Positions 16,940 to 25,671 of a DNA stretch of 46,464 nt are shown piece after piece. The notes under the pieces are model-generated. The model had not been told where the DNA came from and made no database searches. It saw only the letters and a list, made by a program, of their open reading frames with translations. The translations under genes and the position numbers were made by a program. The stretch lies in contig JAURCP010000010.1 in the NCBI GenBank assembly GCA_030828405.1, forward strand, positions 1 to 46,464, in the 5' to 3' direction. Origin of the DNA: Thermoplasmatota archaeon. GTDB taxonomy: Archaea > Thermoplasmatota > Poseidoniia > Poseidoniales > Thalassarchaeaceae. Numbering within the stretch: position 1 is the stretch's first letter; every line of letters begins with the position of its first letter.

Positions 16940-17958
16940 TCTCTAGTAACCTCCAGCGAACTTACTCTAGAAATTAACACAAAAATAGATACTAAATTCA
17001 TTATAATTATAGATATGATAGATAAGGACAAAGAATGAGAATAATTTAGTTCTAAGCCTAACATCCACTGACCAAAATGGGCTAGGCAGTCGTAAGGACT
17101 CAAAATGTATAAAATCGAAGTTTCAAACTGTAGATCTATCAATAAAGCGACCAATTTAGTTCCGTAAATAATACTCAAAAATGCTATAGCAGAGAAAAAA
17201 CGACTTTGACTAATACTGGATAAGGCAAGTCCTATCGAAGTATATGTAATAACCAGAACAATACTACATATCAGTCCTGCTAAGAACATAGGTAATGTGT
17301 CAATCAAAAAGCCCCAACCTTCACCTTTGAAAACTATGGCCAAAGTGTAGTACGACATGTATGAAAAAATAATTACGAACCCTAAAACTACGGCGACACT
17401 AAGATACTTCATCATTGTGTAATCTACTCTAGTAACAGGTCTAGAAAAATATATTGCACTAGTTCCATTTCTTCTATCATCAGAAATCATTCCCCCAACA
17501 ACTAGTGCTGTTAAAAGAGGCCAATAACATAAATTTCTTGGGAAATAACCCAATACTTGCCCCCAAAGATTGCTCCTATTAATACCCCACATTTTGTCGA
17601 TAAATCCATCGGGATCAGACCCAAATAGAGATGAAAAGAATAACATTGCAATAGGAGAAATTGCGCCTATGAAAATCACTAAAATTGTTAGTCGAATAAA
17701 GGGATTATAATTACGATGACCTTTCGAAGTAAATAGACCAAATACATGATGACGAAAAATAGCATAATTTCTAACCCATCTAGGTCCAAAATCACCATCC
17801 CATGGGCGATAATTTTGTTCAAATATTGCACCTATGGATGCCTCTCTCTTGGCGGTAATCGCAAAAAGATCTTCATCTCCGTCATCTGAACCATAAGCGG
17901 CTTCCATTCGAGTTTGACCGCCATCTAAATCTATGATTTTATCACTAATTATTGGCAC
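16936..17958 (-). CDS. ABC-2 type permease
   Basis: A 340-residue membrane subunit with a long cytoplasmic N-terminus (about 88 residues), then about six hydrophobic segments. The ABC-2 coupling region reads SDDRRNGTSAIYFSRPVTRVDYTMMKY (159-185). It starts 14 nt inside the end of the first ATPase gene, and its own stop overlaps the second ATPase start by 4 nt, consistent with translational coupling. It probably partners the first ATPase, forming one half of a double ABC-2 system. Substrate unknown. Confidence 0.85.
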   Translation of the reverse strand: MPIISDKIIDLDGGQTRMEAAYGSDDGDEDLFAITAKREASIGAIFEQNYRPWDGDFGPRWVRNYAIFRHHVFGLFTSKGHRNYNPFIRLTILVIFIGAISPIAMLFFSSLFGSDPDGFIDKMWGINRSNLWGQVLGYFPRNLCYWPLLTALVVGGMISDDRRNGTSAIYFSRPVTRVDYTMMKYLSVAVVLGFVIIFSYMSYYTLAIVFKGEGWGFLIDTLPMFLAGLICSIVLVITYTSIGLALSSISQSRFFSAIAFLSIIYGTKLVALLIDLQFETSILYILSPYDCLAHFGQWMLGLELNYSHSLSLSIISIIIMNLVSIFVLISRVSSLEVTRE

Positions 17959-18940
17959 CTCCAGTGTGTTCAGAAGTCATTAAGTCAGAAGTTTTCTTTA
18001 CTTCAGCCCCTAACTTATCCATAATCAGTAGGAAAATATCCTCTAAATCAGGTTCATACTCACCCATTCTACGAATCTGCACTCCACTCTCAACCGCGCA
18101 TTCTAAGATAATAGAGATTGTATCTTCTGATTCCACTTTAACTCTAATAATTCTACCTAAACGTCGAACAGATAACCCTCGAGATTCTAAAGAATCTTGC
18201 ATATTAGAAGAACCACCCCAAACAGAAATTTCTATTTCTTCATCTACTTGCCTTGCCAACTCTTCAATTCGGCTATGAACCACTATTTTACCCTTATAAA
18301 TCATAACAATACTGTCACAAACTTCCTGAATATCATCCATAACATGGCCGCTCATTAATACAGTCCTATTTCCTTGTTCAACTGTATTTCTTAAAGTCTG
18401 CAACATGAATTCTCTTGAGCGTTGATCAAGTCCATTTGTTGGTTCATCACAAATCAATATCTCAGGGTCATGGATTAAAGCGCAAGCTAGTTTAGCAGCT
18501 TGTTTCATACCAGTACTAAATGTACCTGTTTTCCTGTATCTCTGGTCTTTAAGGCCTACATATTCCAATACTTCATGAGCTCTTTGAGTAGCATGTGCTG
18601 GATTCATACCAATTAATTCTCCAGAATAACGTACTTGATCGAGAGCTGTTAATTCAGGATCTAATGAGTCATATTCTGGCATATATCCTATTTTAGAACG
18701 TATGAGGTCACCCTGCGTTCTAATATCATATCCTAAGACCTTGCCGTGACCAGATGTAGTTGTAATAAGTCCTAAAATACATTTGAAAAATGTAGATTTA
18801 CCCGCTCCATTAGGGCCTAAGATTCCAATAGCACCAGATTCTAACTTAAGATTAAGTTCTTCTAAAGCGACATGAGGGCCATACATCTTCACTAAGTCAG
18901 TGGTTTCAATGACTAATTCATTACTAGAAATATCAGTCAT
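17945..18940 (-). CDS. ABC transporter ATP-binding protein (first gene of the operon)
   Basis: A 331-residue ABC ATPase with Walker A GPNGAGKST (42-50), signature FSTGMKQAA (141-149), Walker B ILICDEPTNGLDQ (161-173) and switch His in VLMSGHVMDD. The signature is STGMKQ, as in many ABC-2 drug/lipid/polymer exporters. The start is ATG at 18940 behind a strong Shine-Dalgarno (AGGTGAT, 18944-18950). It leads a six-gene unit: ATPase, permease, ATPase, ectodomain permease, Trp-rich protein, PH-domain protein, all with gaps of 12 nt or less. Confidence 0.93.
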   Translation of the reverse strand: MTDISSNELVIETTDLVKMYGPHVALEELNLKLESGAIGILGPNGAGKSTFFKCILGLITTTSGHGKVLGYDIRTQGDLIRSKIGYMPEYDSLDPELTALDQVRYSGELIGMNPAHATQRAHEVLEYVGLKDQRYRKTGTFSTGMKQAAKLACALIHDPEILICDEPTNGLDQRSREFMLQTLRNTVEQGNRTVLMSGHVMDDIQEVCDSIVMIYKGKIVVHSRIEELARQVDEEIEISVWGGSSNMQDSLESRGLSVRRLGRIIRVKVESEDTISIILECAVESGVQIRRMGEYEPDLEDIFLLIMDKLGAEVKKTSDLMTSEHTGGANN

Positions 18941-18943
18941 TAA

Positions 18944-18983
18944 ATCACCTTCGCACTAGGAGTATCATAACTTCGTTATAATA
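18944..18983 (-). promoter_or_regulatory. promoter and ribosome binding site of the ABC operon
   Basis: On the minus strand, TATTATAA (18976-18983) is a good archaeal TATA box. A start of transcription some 25 nt downstream (about 18955) would give a short leader of about 15 nt, which then carries AGGTGAT (18944-18950) three bases before the ATG at 18940. This is the only strong promoter-like signal before the operon. Confidence 0.55.
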
Positions 18984-19003
18984 CATGTTCTTGAATTAAT
19001 CCC

Positions 19004-21187
19004 CTACAAGACCTGATTATTTTTTTTATTTTTTAATGCACCCTCACGGACTCTTACGGCGATACCTTTTGTCATGAATGCCATATCTCGAGCCGACGTT
19101 AAAGGGATGCCATGAGCCACTAATTCTCCATTTGAATCTACAACAAGGCATGGCTGACCCGGAATTAAATGTGGGTCAGCTCCAAGAACATACCCTTGCA
19201 TTACATTCCTACCCTGGCCTACAAATGGGATAGCGTCATCAACAATCATTACCTTTGCAACACCTGGATGATCTATCTCCTCGCCGTCATACTCTACTCC
19301 AAAATGAATAGGAGTTGTAGGGGAGAATTCGTTAATCATTCTGGCACCATTAATTGTTAGTGAAATACCACCATCATTCAGCCTAGGAGATATTATATGA
19401 ACCCCGTCTGAATATACATTGACCATTCTTTTTGTTTTCGACTTTCGCGAAGTCATTTTCGAGGTCATCTTACAACCTATTGATGGAGAAAGTCCATTTA
19501 GAATCGATAATTTATCAACTATAGAACATCTGTCAATCCAATCATATATCTCATTCTTCTCTTCTATCTCTAATTCAGTATTTGGGCCCGGAGTAATTCT
19601 AATGAAAGGAAGATCAGATAAATCTAATTCTATTAGTTCGTCAAAAATCTCATCTTCATCCAATGGAGAGTCCCATATGTCATCTGAACCATCAATATGA
19701 GACCATGGCGACACATCTTCCAAACTATAAGGAATTAGACCTATTGGAGTAGAGATAAGTATTATTGATTCAGGAATTTCTTCAAGTAATGAGACTATAG
19801 TATGTAGTGAGCTCTCTCTCCAAGGTGGGCAGGCCCCTTCGATTATGACTACTCTCTTAGGATCAGTAAGAGAACCATTCCACCAAGAACCTGGAATTCT
19901 CCACCTAAGTGCTATTAAAGATTTAAAATGAAGAATATGAGGTCTTTCATCTATGTCTTCTACTAGGTTTTCACCACCCTTTCTAACAGGATTAGTAGAA
20001 GAAATCATCCTTAGCGATGAAACTCCAACTGGACCATCATCAGGTTCTTCTAGTTGGTCAAGAACCCAAAGAAATGCCTCTCTTAATTGTGCTGAAGAAT
20101 GACTCCTTTCTTCTGCTAACTGCCAAATTTTACCATTCCTTATAGCCTCACGGCAGCGAGCTAATTCAGATTGAGTGACTTCTAAATTGTGCCTGGCAAG
20201 AACTTTTTCACGTTGTTTATTGTCTAATGACCTGACTTCTTCAGGAGTCCAATTAAATAATTCAGAAGAACTACATGGCCATTCAGTGATTTCATCTAAA
20301 CGGACTGTGCCTGTAGGTGTCAATAGTCTGTTACCTCGAGCAAAAAGCGCATAGGCAGCAGAATCAAAAATATCTACACCTAATGCTATTGACATTGGGA
20401 ATAGTAATGGGTGGCCACAACCAAACAGATGAACAGGCCTATTTGGAGGAAGTGTAGATTTGGCAGAAAGAAGAATACTGAATAAATCCCTATATCTTTG
20501 ATTTTCCATTAGTGGAACGATTCCACCTATTGGATGAACCGTAAAACCTCCATCATTACCGTTTGCATCACCCATTAATTGCCCCGCTAACGCCCTTAAA
20601 TCATCATGAAGACCTCCTTGAATTGGTCCATTTAATAGTAAATCTTTTTGCGCCACATCTAATGAAATTGAAGCCCTTTCAGCAGTAATTTCTACTGCAG
20701 ACTCAATTTCCTCTCGGCTCATATCGGGTCTACCAAAAACATCAAGCATTGTCCCAATATCTACACCAATATCTCTTTGAAATTTGACAATCTCTTCAAC
20801 TCCAACTTCTACATCGCCATAAACATATGATTGAAAAGTCCCCGAGTCTGTAACTATAACTCCGGGAAAATCAATTAATTGATGCACTCCATTTTCTAAA
20901 GCAGAACTGCTCAAATCATCATGTTTCCAAATCACATAAGAGTTAGTGATCAATCCTTCAACACGGTATTTATCCCACATTTCACGAGGTTCGATAGTCC
21001 TAATATTTGGATTCACAACTGGTAGTAACATCGGTGTATTAAGCATGCCATGATTAGTATGCAAGCGCCCTATTCTAGCCGCACCATCTTTTTGTAAAAT
21101 TTCAAACTTGCCTTTGTCTTGTGGGCGGCAAGGTTCAGGATTGGGTCGTGTACTCACATCATGACTGAAGCAACTATCAGTCATCAA
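19004..21187 (-). CDS. archaeosine-pathway protein: TGT domain, ArcS-like middle region, PUA domain
   Basis: A 727-residue protein. Residues about 25-375 are a tRNA-guanine transglycosylase domain with both catalytic aspartates (Asp114 in TDSGTFQS, Asp275 in DIFDSAAYALFARGNRLLTP). The zinc site is eroded: the usual C-x-C-x-x-C reads CSSSEL from Cys305, though His333 is kept. Residues about 445-500 (GACPPWRESSLH, then STPIGLIPYSLEDVSPWSHIDG) resemble the ArcS/DUF5591 region. A PUA domain closes the protein (about 645-716). arcTGT puts preQ0 into G15 of archaeal tRNA; ArcS helps convert it to archaeosine. Either role, or both, is possible. It overlaps the aconitase-X gene by 4 nt. Confidence 0.82.
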   Translation of the reverse strand: MMTDSCFSHDVSTRPNPEPCRPQDKGKFEILQKDGAARIGRLHTNHGMLNTPMLLPVVNPNIRTIEPREMWDKYRVEGLITNSYVIWKHDDLSSSALENGVHQLIDFPGVIVTDSGTFQSYVYGDVEVGVEEIVKFQRDIGVDIGTMLDVFGRPDMSREEIESAVEITAERASISLDVAQKDLLLNGPIQGGLHDDLRALAGQLMGDANGNDGGFTVHPIGGIVPLMENQRYRDLFSILLSAKSTLPPNRPVHLFGCGHPLLFPMSIALGVDIFDSAAYALFARGNRLLTPTGTVRLDEITEWPCSSSELFNWTPEEVRSLDNKQREKVLARHNLEVTQSELARCREAIRNGKIWQLAEERSHSSAQLREAFLWVLDQLEEPDDGPVGVSSLRMISSTNPVRKGGENLVEDIDERPHILHFKSLIALRWRIPGSWWNGSLTDPKRVVIIEGACPPWRESSLHTIVSLLEEIPESIILISTPIGLIPYSLEDVSPWSHIDGSDDIWDSPLDEDEIFDELIELDLSDLPFIRITPGPNTELEIEEKNEIYDWIDRCSIVDKLSILNGLSPSIGCKMTSKMTSRKSKTKRMVNVYSDGVHIISPRLNDGGISLTINGARMINEFSPTTPIHFGVEYDGEEIDHPGVAKVMIVDDAIPFVGQGRNVMQGYVLGADPHLIPGQPCLVVDSNGELVAHGIPLTSARDMAFMTKGIAVRVREGALKNKKNNQVL

Positions 21188-22929
21188 TCCTCGCTTACGC
21201 GAGATATAACTGAAAGACTGACAACTCCTTCAATAAGTTTAATCGAAACTTGATCCCCTGTATTTACTTCTAATGTAGGATCAGATTCGAACCCATGAGC
21301 ATATGGTACGTTTAGTAATGAGGCAGCAGGCAAAGTAAGAGGACATACATCACAGTTTACTATTGCCCTGGGCCCTTTACCAGTGTAAATTAATCCCATT
21401 AAGACAAACGGAGCAACTGTAGAACCAGAACCTTTTGGATAAATTAGAATTGTATCTTCTATAGCAGTTCCATCTAAGGGATGACCTTTCTCTTCGATGA
21501 TACCAGTATCTCTGTTTACATATCCTAGATATGTAATTGGGACATCAGTTACTAGAGCCTGCCCTTCTATCGACCATTCTTTTTGACTAGGTAGACTCTT
21601 ACCAATTATTTCCAAACTACCGTTTCTATGTGTCTTATTGGAATGCATTGGTTTAATAATAATTGAATCTAAAGTTGGTCTCGGAGAATCTATTAAATTA
21701 GGATTAAATGCATGTTCTACACAATCCAAAATAGTTGATACACTGGTTGGCATTTTGTTTAGACCTGAGGTCAAATAATGCTCTGCTTTAAGTGAATTAG
21801 TAAGAATATGATTATACTTATTCCTGTTATAAGGAGTTACTTCTGGACATGTATCTTTCAATACTAATGCCCCGGCTTCTTCTAACAAATCTACAGTTCC
21901 ATCAGATTCCAAAATATCATAATTATGACCACTGGTAAATATCCAAAGTCGAGAATCAGGTATAATTCCTCCATTTTCCATCTTTGAACGGACATATGAT
22001 GCAGTAGTTCTAACCTCTCCCACACTGGCTTGAGGGCAACCAATTACTACAAGATCAACTATACCATTAGGTGACAATTCTTGATATCGTAATTGTAAAT
22101 CATCTTCAGAGAATACTAGTTCTCCTTCATAGTTATCAACAGTTGGAGGGACAGCGGTATGGCCATCAGCCCAAAGCATAGGGCAACCATAATTTGCAGC
22201 TGCTGCTGTCAATGCTTTTCTCATTTCAAAACTTGCATAATCAGGGAGCCCAGAAATATGCGGCATCATTCCCCAAGGCAACTTCCATTCAGGTCTTATC
22301 TGCTTACCAATCCAGTCGCCCAAAACACTCCAATCAGAAATATTTTCCATTGAACATTTTACAGTAACATGAATGTTTGGTACTCGATTTTTTTCGATGT
22401 GAAGACCCCATAAAGGTGCCCACCCCGTTAATGCTGTTGCCAACGCTGATAAACCGGATTCTCTATTTGTAATCAAAGAAGTATAGGAATTAGAAAAACA
22501 AACCGCGTTTGATTCCGCCCAGGAACCAATTCCTTCCGCTAAATCTATCCCTCTATCATAAGGGGTACACGATAGTGTCGCCTCAATTCCAAGATTATTG
22601 TAAGCATCAATGATCTCAAATTGATGCTTCAAGAAATCCGGATAATCTATACCCATTTCTTCCATTTTTTCTCTATCACAACCGGCTGAATTAAGTGTAG
22701 TAGGGATTGAAACGACTCCTCTATCATCCCCAGCTAAATCGGAAAGAAAACGACGAAGTCCGTGCCCCCCGGTGATTACACTCACTCCAGATACATGAGA
22801 ATGTTCACAACGGACGAAGTCAATCGCTCCTGCACTAGATGCAAGATCTACTACTAATCTTGCAGCTTTCTGTTTGGTTGTACCATGTTTACCCTCAAGC
22901 ATTGAAATTAACTCGCTAGGCACATTCAT
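21184..22929 (-). CDS. aconitase-X (fused large and small subunits), probable phosphomevalonate dehydratase
   Basis: A 581-residue fusion. The large AcnX part (about 1-405) has LSCTPY (Cys121), ESNAVCFSNSYTSLITNRESG (139-159), GCPQAS (Cys298) and DTCPE (Cys361), the likely 4Fe-4S ligands. The small AcnX part (about 440-581) has ALVTDVPITYLGYVNRDTG and PKGSGSTVAPFVL. In most archaea AcnX removes water from mevalonate 5-phosphate in the modified mevalonate pathway, usually as two subunits. Fused bacterial forms can be cis-3-hydroxyproline dehydratases, the main alternative. Mevalonate kinase at 36.5 kb favours the isoprenoid role. Start ATG 22929, behind a TATA-like element; probably leaderless. 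It overlaps the TGT gene by 4 nt. Confidence 0.85.
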   Translation of the reverse strand: MNVPSELISMLEGKHGTTKQKAARLVVDLASSAGAIDFVRCEHSHVSGVSVITGGHGLRRFLSDLAGDDRGVVSIPTTLNSAGCDREKMEEMGIDYPDFLKHQFEIIDAYNNLGIEATLSCTPYDRGIDLAEGIGSWAESNAVCFSNSYTSLITNRESGLSALATALTGWAPLWGLHIEKNRVPNIHVTVKCSMENISDWSVLGDWIGKQIRPEWKLPWGMMPHISGLPDYASFEMRKALTAAAANYGCPMLWADGHTAVPPTVDNYEGELVFSEDDLQLRYQELSPNGIVDLVVIGCPQASVGEVRTTASYVRSKMENGGIIPDSRLWIFTSGHNYDILESDGTVDLLEEAGALVLKDTCPEVTPYNRNKYNHILTNSLKAEHYLTSGLNKMPTSVSTILDCVEHAFNPNLIDSPRPTLDSIIIKPMHSNKTHRNGSLEIIGKSLPSQKEWSIEGQALVTDVPITYLGYVNRDTGIIEEKGHPLDGTAIEDTILIYPKGSGSTVAPFVLMGLIYTGKGPRAIVNCDVCPLTLPAASLLNVPYAHGFESDPTLEVNTGDQVSIKLIEGVVSLSVISRVSED

Positions 22930-22953
22930 ACTCTACGGGCAGCACAGAGACTC

Positions 22954-22966
22954 GATAAAACATAAA
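22954..22966 (-). promoter_or_regulatory. TATA-like promoter element before aconitase-X
   Basis: Minus-strand TTTATGTTTTATC, with its 3' edge 24 nt before the ATG at 22929. That spacing would place the transcription start at or next to the start codon, as expected for a leaderless archaeal mRNA. No Shine-Dalgarno is seen. Confidence 0.45.
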
Positions 22967-22985
22967 GGTAAAATCATGAAAATAA

Positions 22986-23702
22986 TCAACTTCTCTGCCT
23001 CTGAGCTTCTATAGCGACATAACTTAATGGAGCCTGTAAATTGAATGAAGGGACAAAACCTGACATAGGAATTCTAACTATCTCATCAGATTGTTCTAAA
23101 ATATGTTCAGGTATGCCATTTCGCTCCCCTCCTACAATTAGAACAATATTCCCAGTCATATCAATATCCCAAGGTGCTGACTCGCCGACATCTTCTACAG
23201 AGATTATCTTGAAGCCATAATCCTTAGCCATTAATATTGATTCTAAACCAGAAGTCCAGAAAACAGGTAAGAACCTATGAGCTTTCATTGAAGCACGTTT
23301 TGCAGCACTTCTTTCTTGGTTATTCAAAGAAGCATCAATAATAACTGCGTCTGAACCAGAAACTTCAGCAGTTCGAATACAAAAACCGATATTTACGGGA
23401 TAAGAAGCCCCGGCAAGTAGCCAAACAAGCCCTCCTTTAGATAGTACTTCTTCTAATGAAGAATCAGGATTACGTCCGACTAAACATAGGATATTTGGAA
23501 TACCTTCAGAATTAGAACGAGACATTCGCCAAAGATCGTTTTCCGAACCATAAATAATCTTAATTCTTGATTTTTCAGCATGGACTAGTATTTCACTAAT
23601 GGCTGTTGATTGGGCGCCTCTTTTGATTAGAATTAGATTGACATCCTCTCCCTGTTCAATTGAAGATAAAACTTCAACTTCCCCACATCTCTGCATACTC
23701 AT
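22986..23702 (-). CDS. TrmH/SpoU-family RNA 2'-O-methyltransferase
   Basis: A 238-residue SPOUT methyltransferase. Motif 1 is NIGFCIRTAEVSG, motif 2 VGGERNGIPEHILEQSD and motif 3 IPMSGFVPSFNLQAPLSYV, the knotted SAM-binding site. About 85 residues precede the catalytic domain and probably bind RNA, as in 23S rRNA or tRNA 2'-O-methyltransferases. The RNA target cannot be told from sequence. The motif-3 Ser/Asn are present (S-x-N). The start ATGA at 23702 overlaps the SOUL gene stop by 4 nt, indicating one transcript. Confidence 0.87.
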   Translation of the reverse strand: MSMQRCGEVEVLSSIEQGEDVNLILIKRGAQSTAISEILVHAEKSRIKIIYGSENDLWRMSRSNSEGIPNILCLVGRNPDSSLEEVLSKGGLVWLLAGASYPVNIGFCIRTAEVSGSDAVIIDASLNNQERSAAKRASMKAHRFLPVFWTSGLESILMAKDYGFKIISVEDVGESAPWDIDMTGNIVLIVGGERNGIPEHILEQSDEIVRIPMSGFVPSFNLQAPLSYVAIEAQRQRS

Positions 23703-24256
23703 AATACACCCTCTGAATCTATTGCTTCTGAATAAGTTATTTCTTTAATTGGGATCAAAATCTCATTTCTTCTAAAAAATGGTAACTTAGTAGGAGGGTC
23801 ATAAACTGCGAGAATATGATTCCCATGAGGTTGAAAATTTTCCTTAATCAGTAATTTTTCCAATCTCTGTGCTAATTTATTTACCTTTTTAGAACCATAA
23901 AACCCAGAAAATCTCATTACTGCAATCAATCTTTCAGGGACTTTCGTGATTTCAACTAATGAGTTGTTTGGCTCAGGTAATTCTGTAATAGCATATTTTG
24001 AAGGCATGGTAAATGCCATATTCATCGTTAAATTATCATCCCACATTTCCACAGGTGCGGTCATAGAAATTTTTTCATTGGATTTATTATTGCCAAAAAT
24101 ATATCCAGCAATAACTCTAAAATTATTCGTGGGTGTTAATCTTTCAACTATTTTTCTTGATACTCGCGCTTGGATTACTTCTTCATAAAGCCGTATTTCA
24201 AAATTCTCATGAGTACTTACTAACTCGTACTTTGGTTCTTCCAAAGTTGCTGCCAC
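23699..24256 (-). CDS. SOUL family heme-binding-like protein
   Basis: A 185-residue SOUL/HEBP-type protein: EEPKYELVSTHENFEIRLYEE at the N-terminus, AGYIFGNNKSNEKISMTAPVEMW in the middle, FTMPSKYAITELPEPNN, and the C-terminal YDPPTKLPFFRRNEILIPI. All are classical SOUL blocks. Eukaryotic members bind heme or tetrapyrrole; prokaryotic roles are unclear. No signal peptide is seen, so it is likely cytosolic. Stop and start overlap (ATGA) with the methyltransferase gene. A 65-nt spacer separates it from the PH-domain gene upstream. Confidence 0.9.
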   Translation of the reverse strand: MAATLEEPKYELVSTHENFEIRLYEEVIQARVSRKIVERLTPTNNFRVIAGYIFGNNKSNEKISMTAPVEMWDDNLTMNMAFTMPSKYAITELPEPNNSLVEITKVPERLIAVMRFSGFYGSKKVNKLAQRLEKLLIKENFQPHGNHILAVYDPPTKLPFFRRNEILIPIKEITYSEAIDSEGVL

Positions 24257-24321
24257 GTGCTTCCCAAGAAGTGTTTAGTATTCGTACTTTGTATCGCTCT
24301 ACAGAGTAACTGATTAACTAA

Positions 24322-24846
24322 TCATTCACTTATTTTAGAATCGATACTTTTCAGTAGGTCTCTAATTTCCATAAATAAATCTTCTGAACCTAAATTAGAG
24401 GCATGAGAAATTGGATTTGATACTAAAGAATCTCTCTGCTCGAGAACTAAATCACGGAATTGTTCAGAGTTCTTAACTCCTGTTAGGATAAATGGGGCCG
24501 CACCCGCGGTCTCAAATTGCATTCTAACAACGCCAAATGCGTTTAGTATTGGACCTTCATGAATTGAAACATCTGTTAATTTGTCTAGAGGTATGTTCTG
24601 CTGTTTCTTGAAGAGCCATCCCATACGCATATTTACTGAACGATCTGTTAGAGCGGCCGACATATGTTCGTACTGTTTTTGATGAATAATCCATCCAAAT
24701 GGTAGCCAGAATATCATCACAGGTATTCCAATTAATGTTGAAAGGAGCGTTAAGTTAGTAGTCAACCACCAATAAATAATTATTTTCCTATCAAATTCTA
24801 CTGCCATTTTGTGACCGCTGTCAGCATATCCGATTGAAGATCCCAT
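24322..24846 (-). CDS. membrane-anchored PH (bPH2/DUF304) domain protein
   Basis: A 174-residue protein with two hydrophobic segments (about 23-39 and 41-54) forming a hairpin, then a bPH2 domain (about 58-140) with the typical LTDRSVNMRMGWLFKKQQNIPLDKLTDVSIHEGPI text. This matches YdbS/DUF304 proteins. The domain end (GVKNSEQFRDLVLEQRD) is also typical. Function unknown; such proteins sit on the cytoplasmic face of the membrane. It is the second bPH2 protein in the window. It lies 30 nt after nadE on the same strand. Confidence 0.82.
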   Translation of the reverse strand: MGSSIGYADSGHKMAVEFDRKIIIYWWLTTNLTLLSTLIGIPVMIFWLPFGWIIHQKQYEHMSAALTDRSVNMRMGWLFKKQQNIPLDKLTDVSIHEGPILNAFGVVRMQFETAGAAPFILTGVKNSEQFRDLVLEQRDSLVSNPISHASNLGSEDLFMEIRDLLKSIDSKISE

Positions 24847-24876
24847 ATGACAATGTGTACGTATATATACTTCAAT

Positions 24877-25671
24877 CTAACGGTTAAACTTGAAAATAGG
24901 AATAGGCTTCATTTTATGTGAATTCATACGATTAAATTTCAAATATATCTTCATTACTTCTGCGAGTCTCTCATTGAGTTGTTTTTCTAAAGATGGATTT
25001 TCAATTTCATTCATCGCCCACTCTAATTCTTCATATGTAGCCCCTATCTGATCTTCGTCAGTCCTCCCATCATTCCAAAGTCCATCCGTAGGAAGAGCAT
25101 CTTGAATGGATTGAATTATCTGTAAAGATTTCGCTAATGAGTATACTTCTGATTTGTAAAGGTCCGCTATAGGCGATATATCTACGCCGCCATCGCCATA
25201 CTTTGTGAAAAATCCAACTCCAAAATCTTCTACCTTATTTCCTGTTCCGACTACGATACCATTTGTCGATCCTGCTAGCGCATACAATGTAGACATTCTC
25301 AGTCTGGCTCTAGTATTCGCCAATGATAATTCTGAAACATTATACTCAGTTAATTTAGTACTCAGAATGTCATATGACTCGGACAAATCAATAATATGAC
25401 TTTCAACATTACTCCATTTTGAGGTTAACCAATTGATATGTTGATTTGAAAGATTATATTGAGAAATATCTTGATTAATCGGCATATTAACTACTACAGT
25501 TCTTAATCCAGTTTTGGCACATAGAGTTGATGTGACTGCAGAATCAATACCTCCTGAAACACCTACCACCAAAGTAGAAATATTGTTTTTTTCTACATAT
25601 TTTAAAATCCAGTTAGATATATCTTGGACTAAGCTATTCCAATCATGCAAAGGCATACCTCCTAATGACAA
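24877..25671 (-). CDS. nadE: NH3-dependent NAD+ synthetase
   Basis: A 264-residue NAD synthetase that amidates nicotinic acid adenine dinucleotide with ammonia, the last step of NAD synthesis. The PP-loop SGGIDSA (39-45) follows VVGVSGG, and GTGNKVEDFGVGFFTKYGDGGVDISPIADLYKSEVY is the family's substrate block. There is no glutaminase domain, so ammonia is the donor. Length is normal for the short archaeal form. ATG at 25671 overlaps the end of the HMA-DUF4396 gene by 10 nt; the two are co-translated. Confidence 0.94.
   Translation of the reverse strand: MSLGGMPLHDWNSLVQDISNWILKYVEKNNISTLVVGVSGGIDSAVTSTLCAKTGLRTVVVNMPINQDISQYNLSNQHINWLTSKWSNVESHIIDLSESYDILSTKLTEYNVSELSLANTRARLRMSTLYALAGSTNGIVVGTGNKVEDFGVGFFTKYGDGGVDISPIADLYKSEVYSLAKSLQIIQSIQDALPTDGLWNDGRTDEDQIGATYEELEWAMNEIENPSLEKQLNERLAEVMKIYLKFNRMNSHKMKPIPIFKFNR

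Noticed and set aside
19018-19040. Long T-rich tract that looks like a terminator
   Set aside because: It encodes the Lys/Asn-rich C-terminus of the TGT-like protein on the minus strand, and no plus-strand gene ends there.
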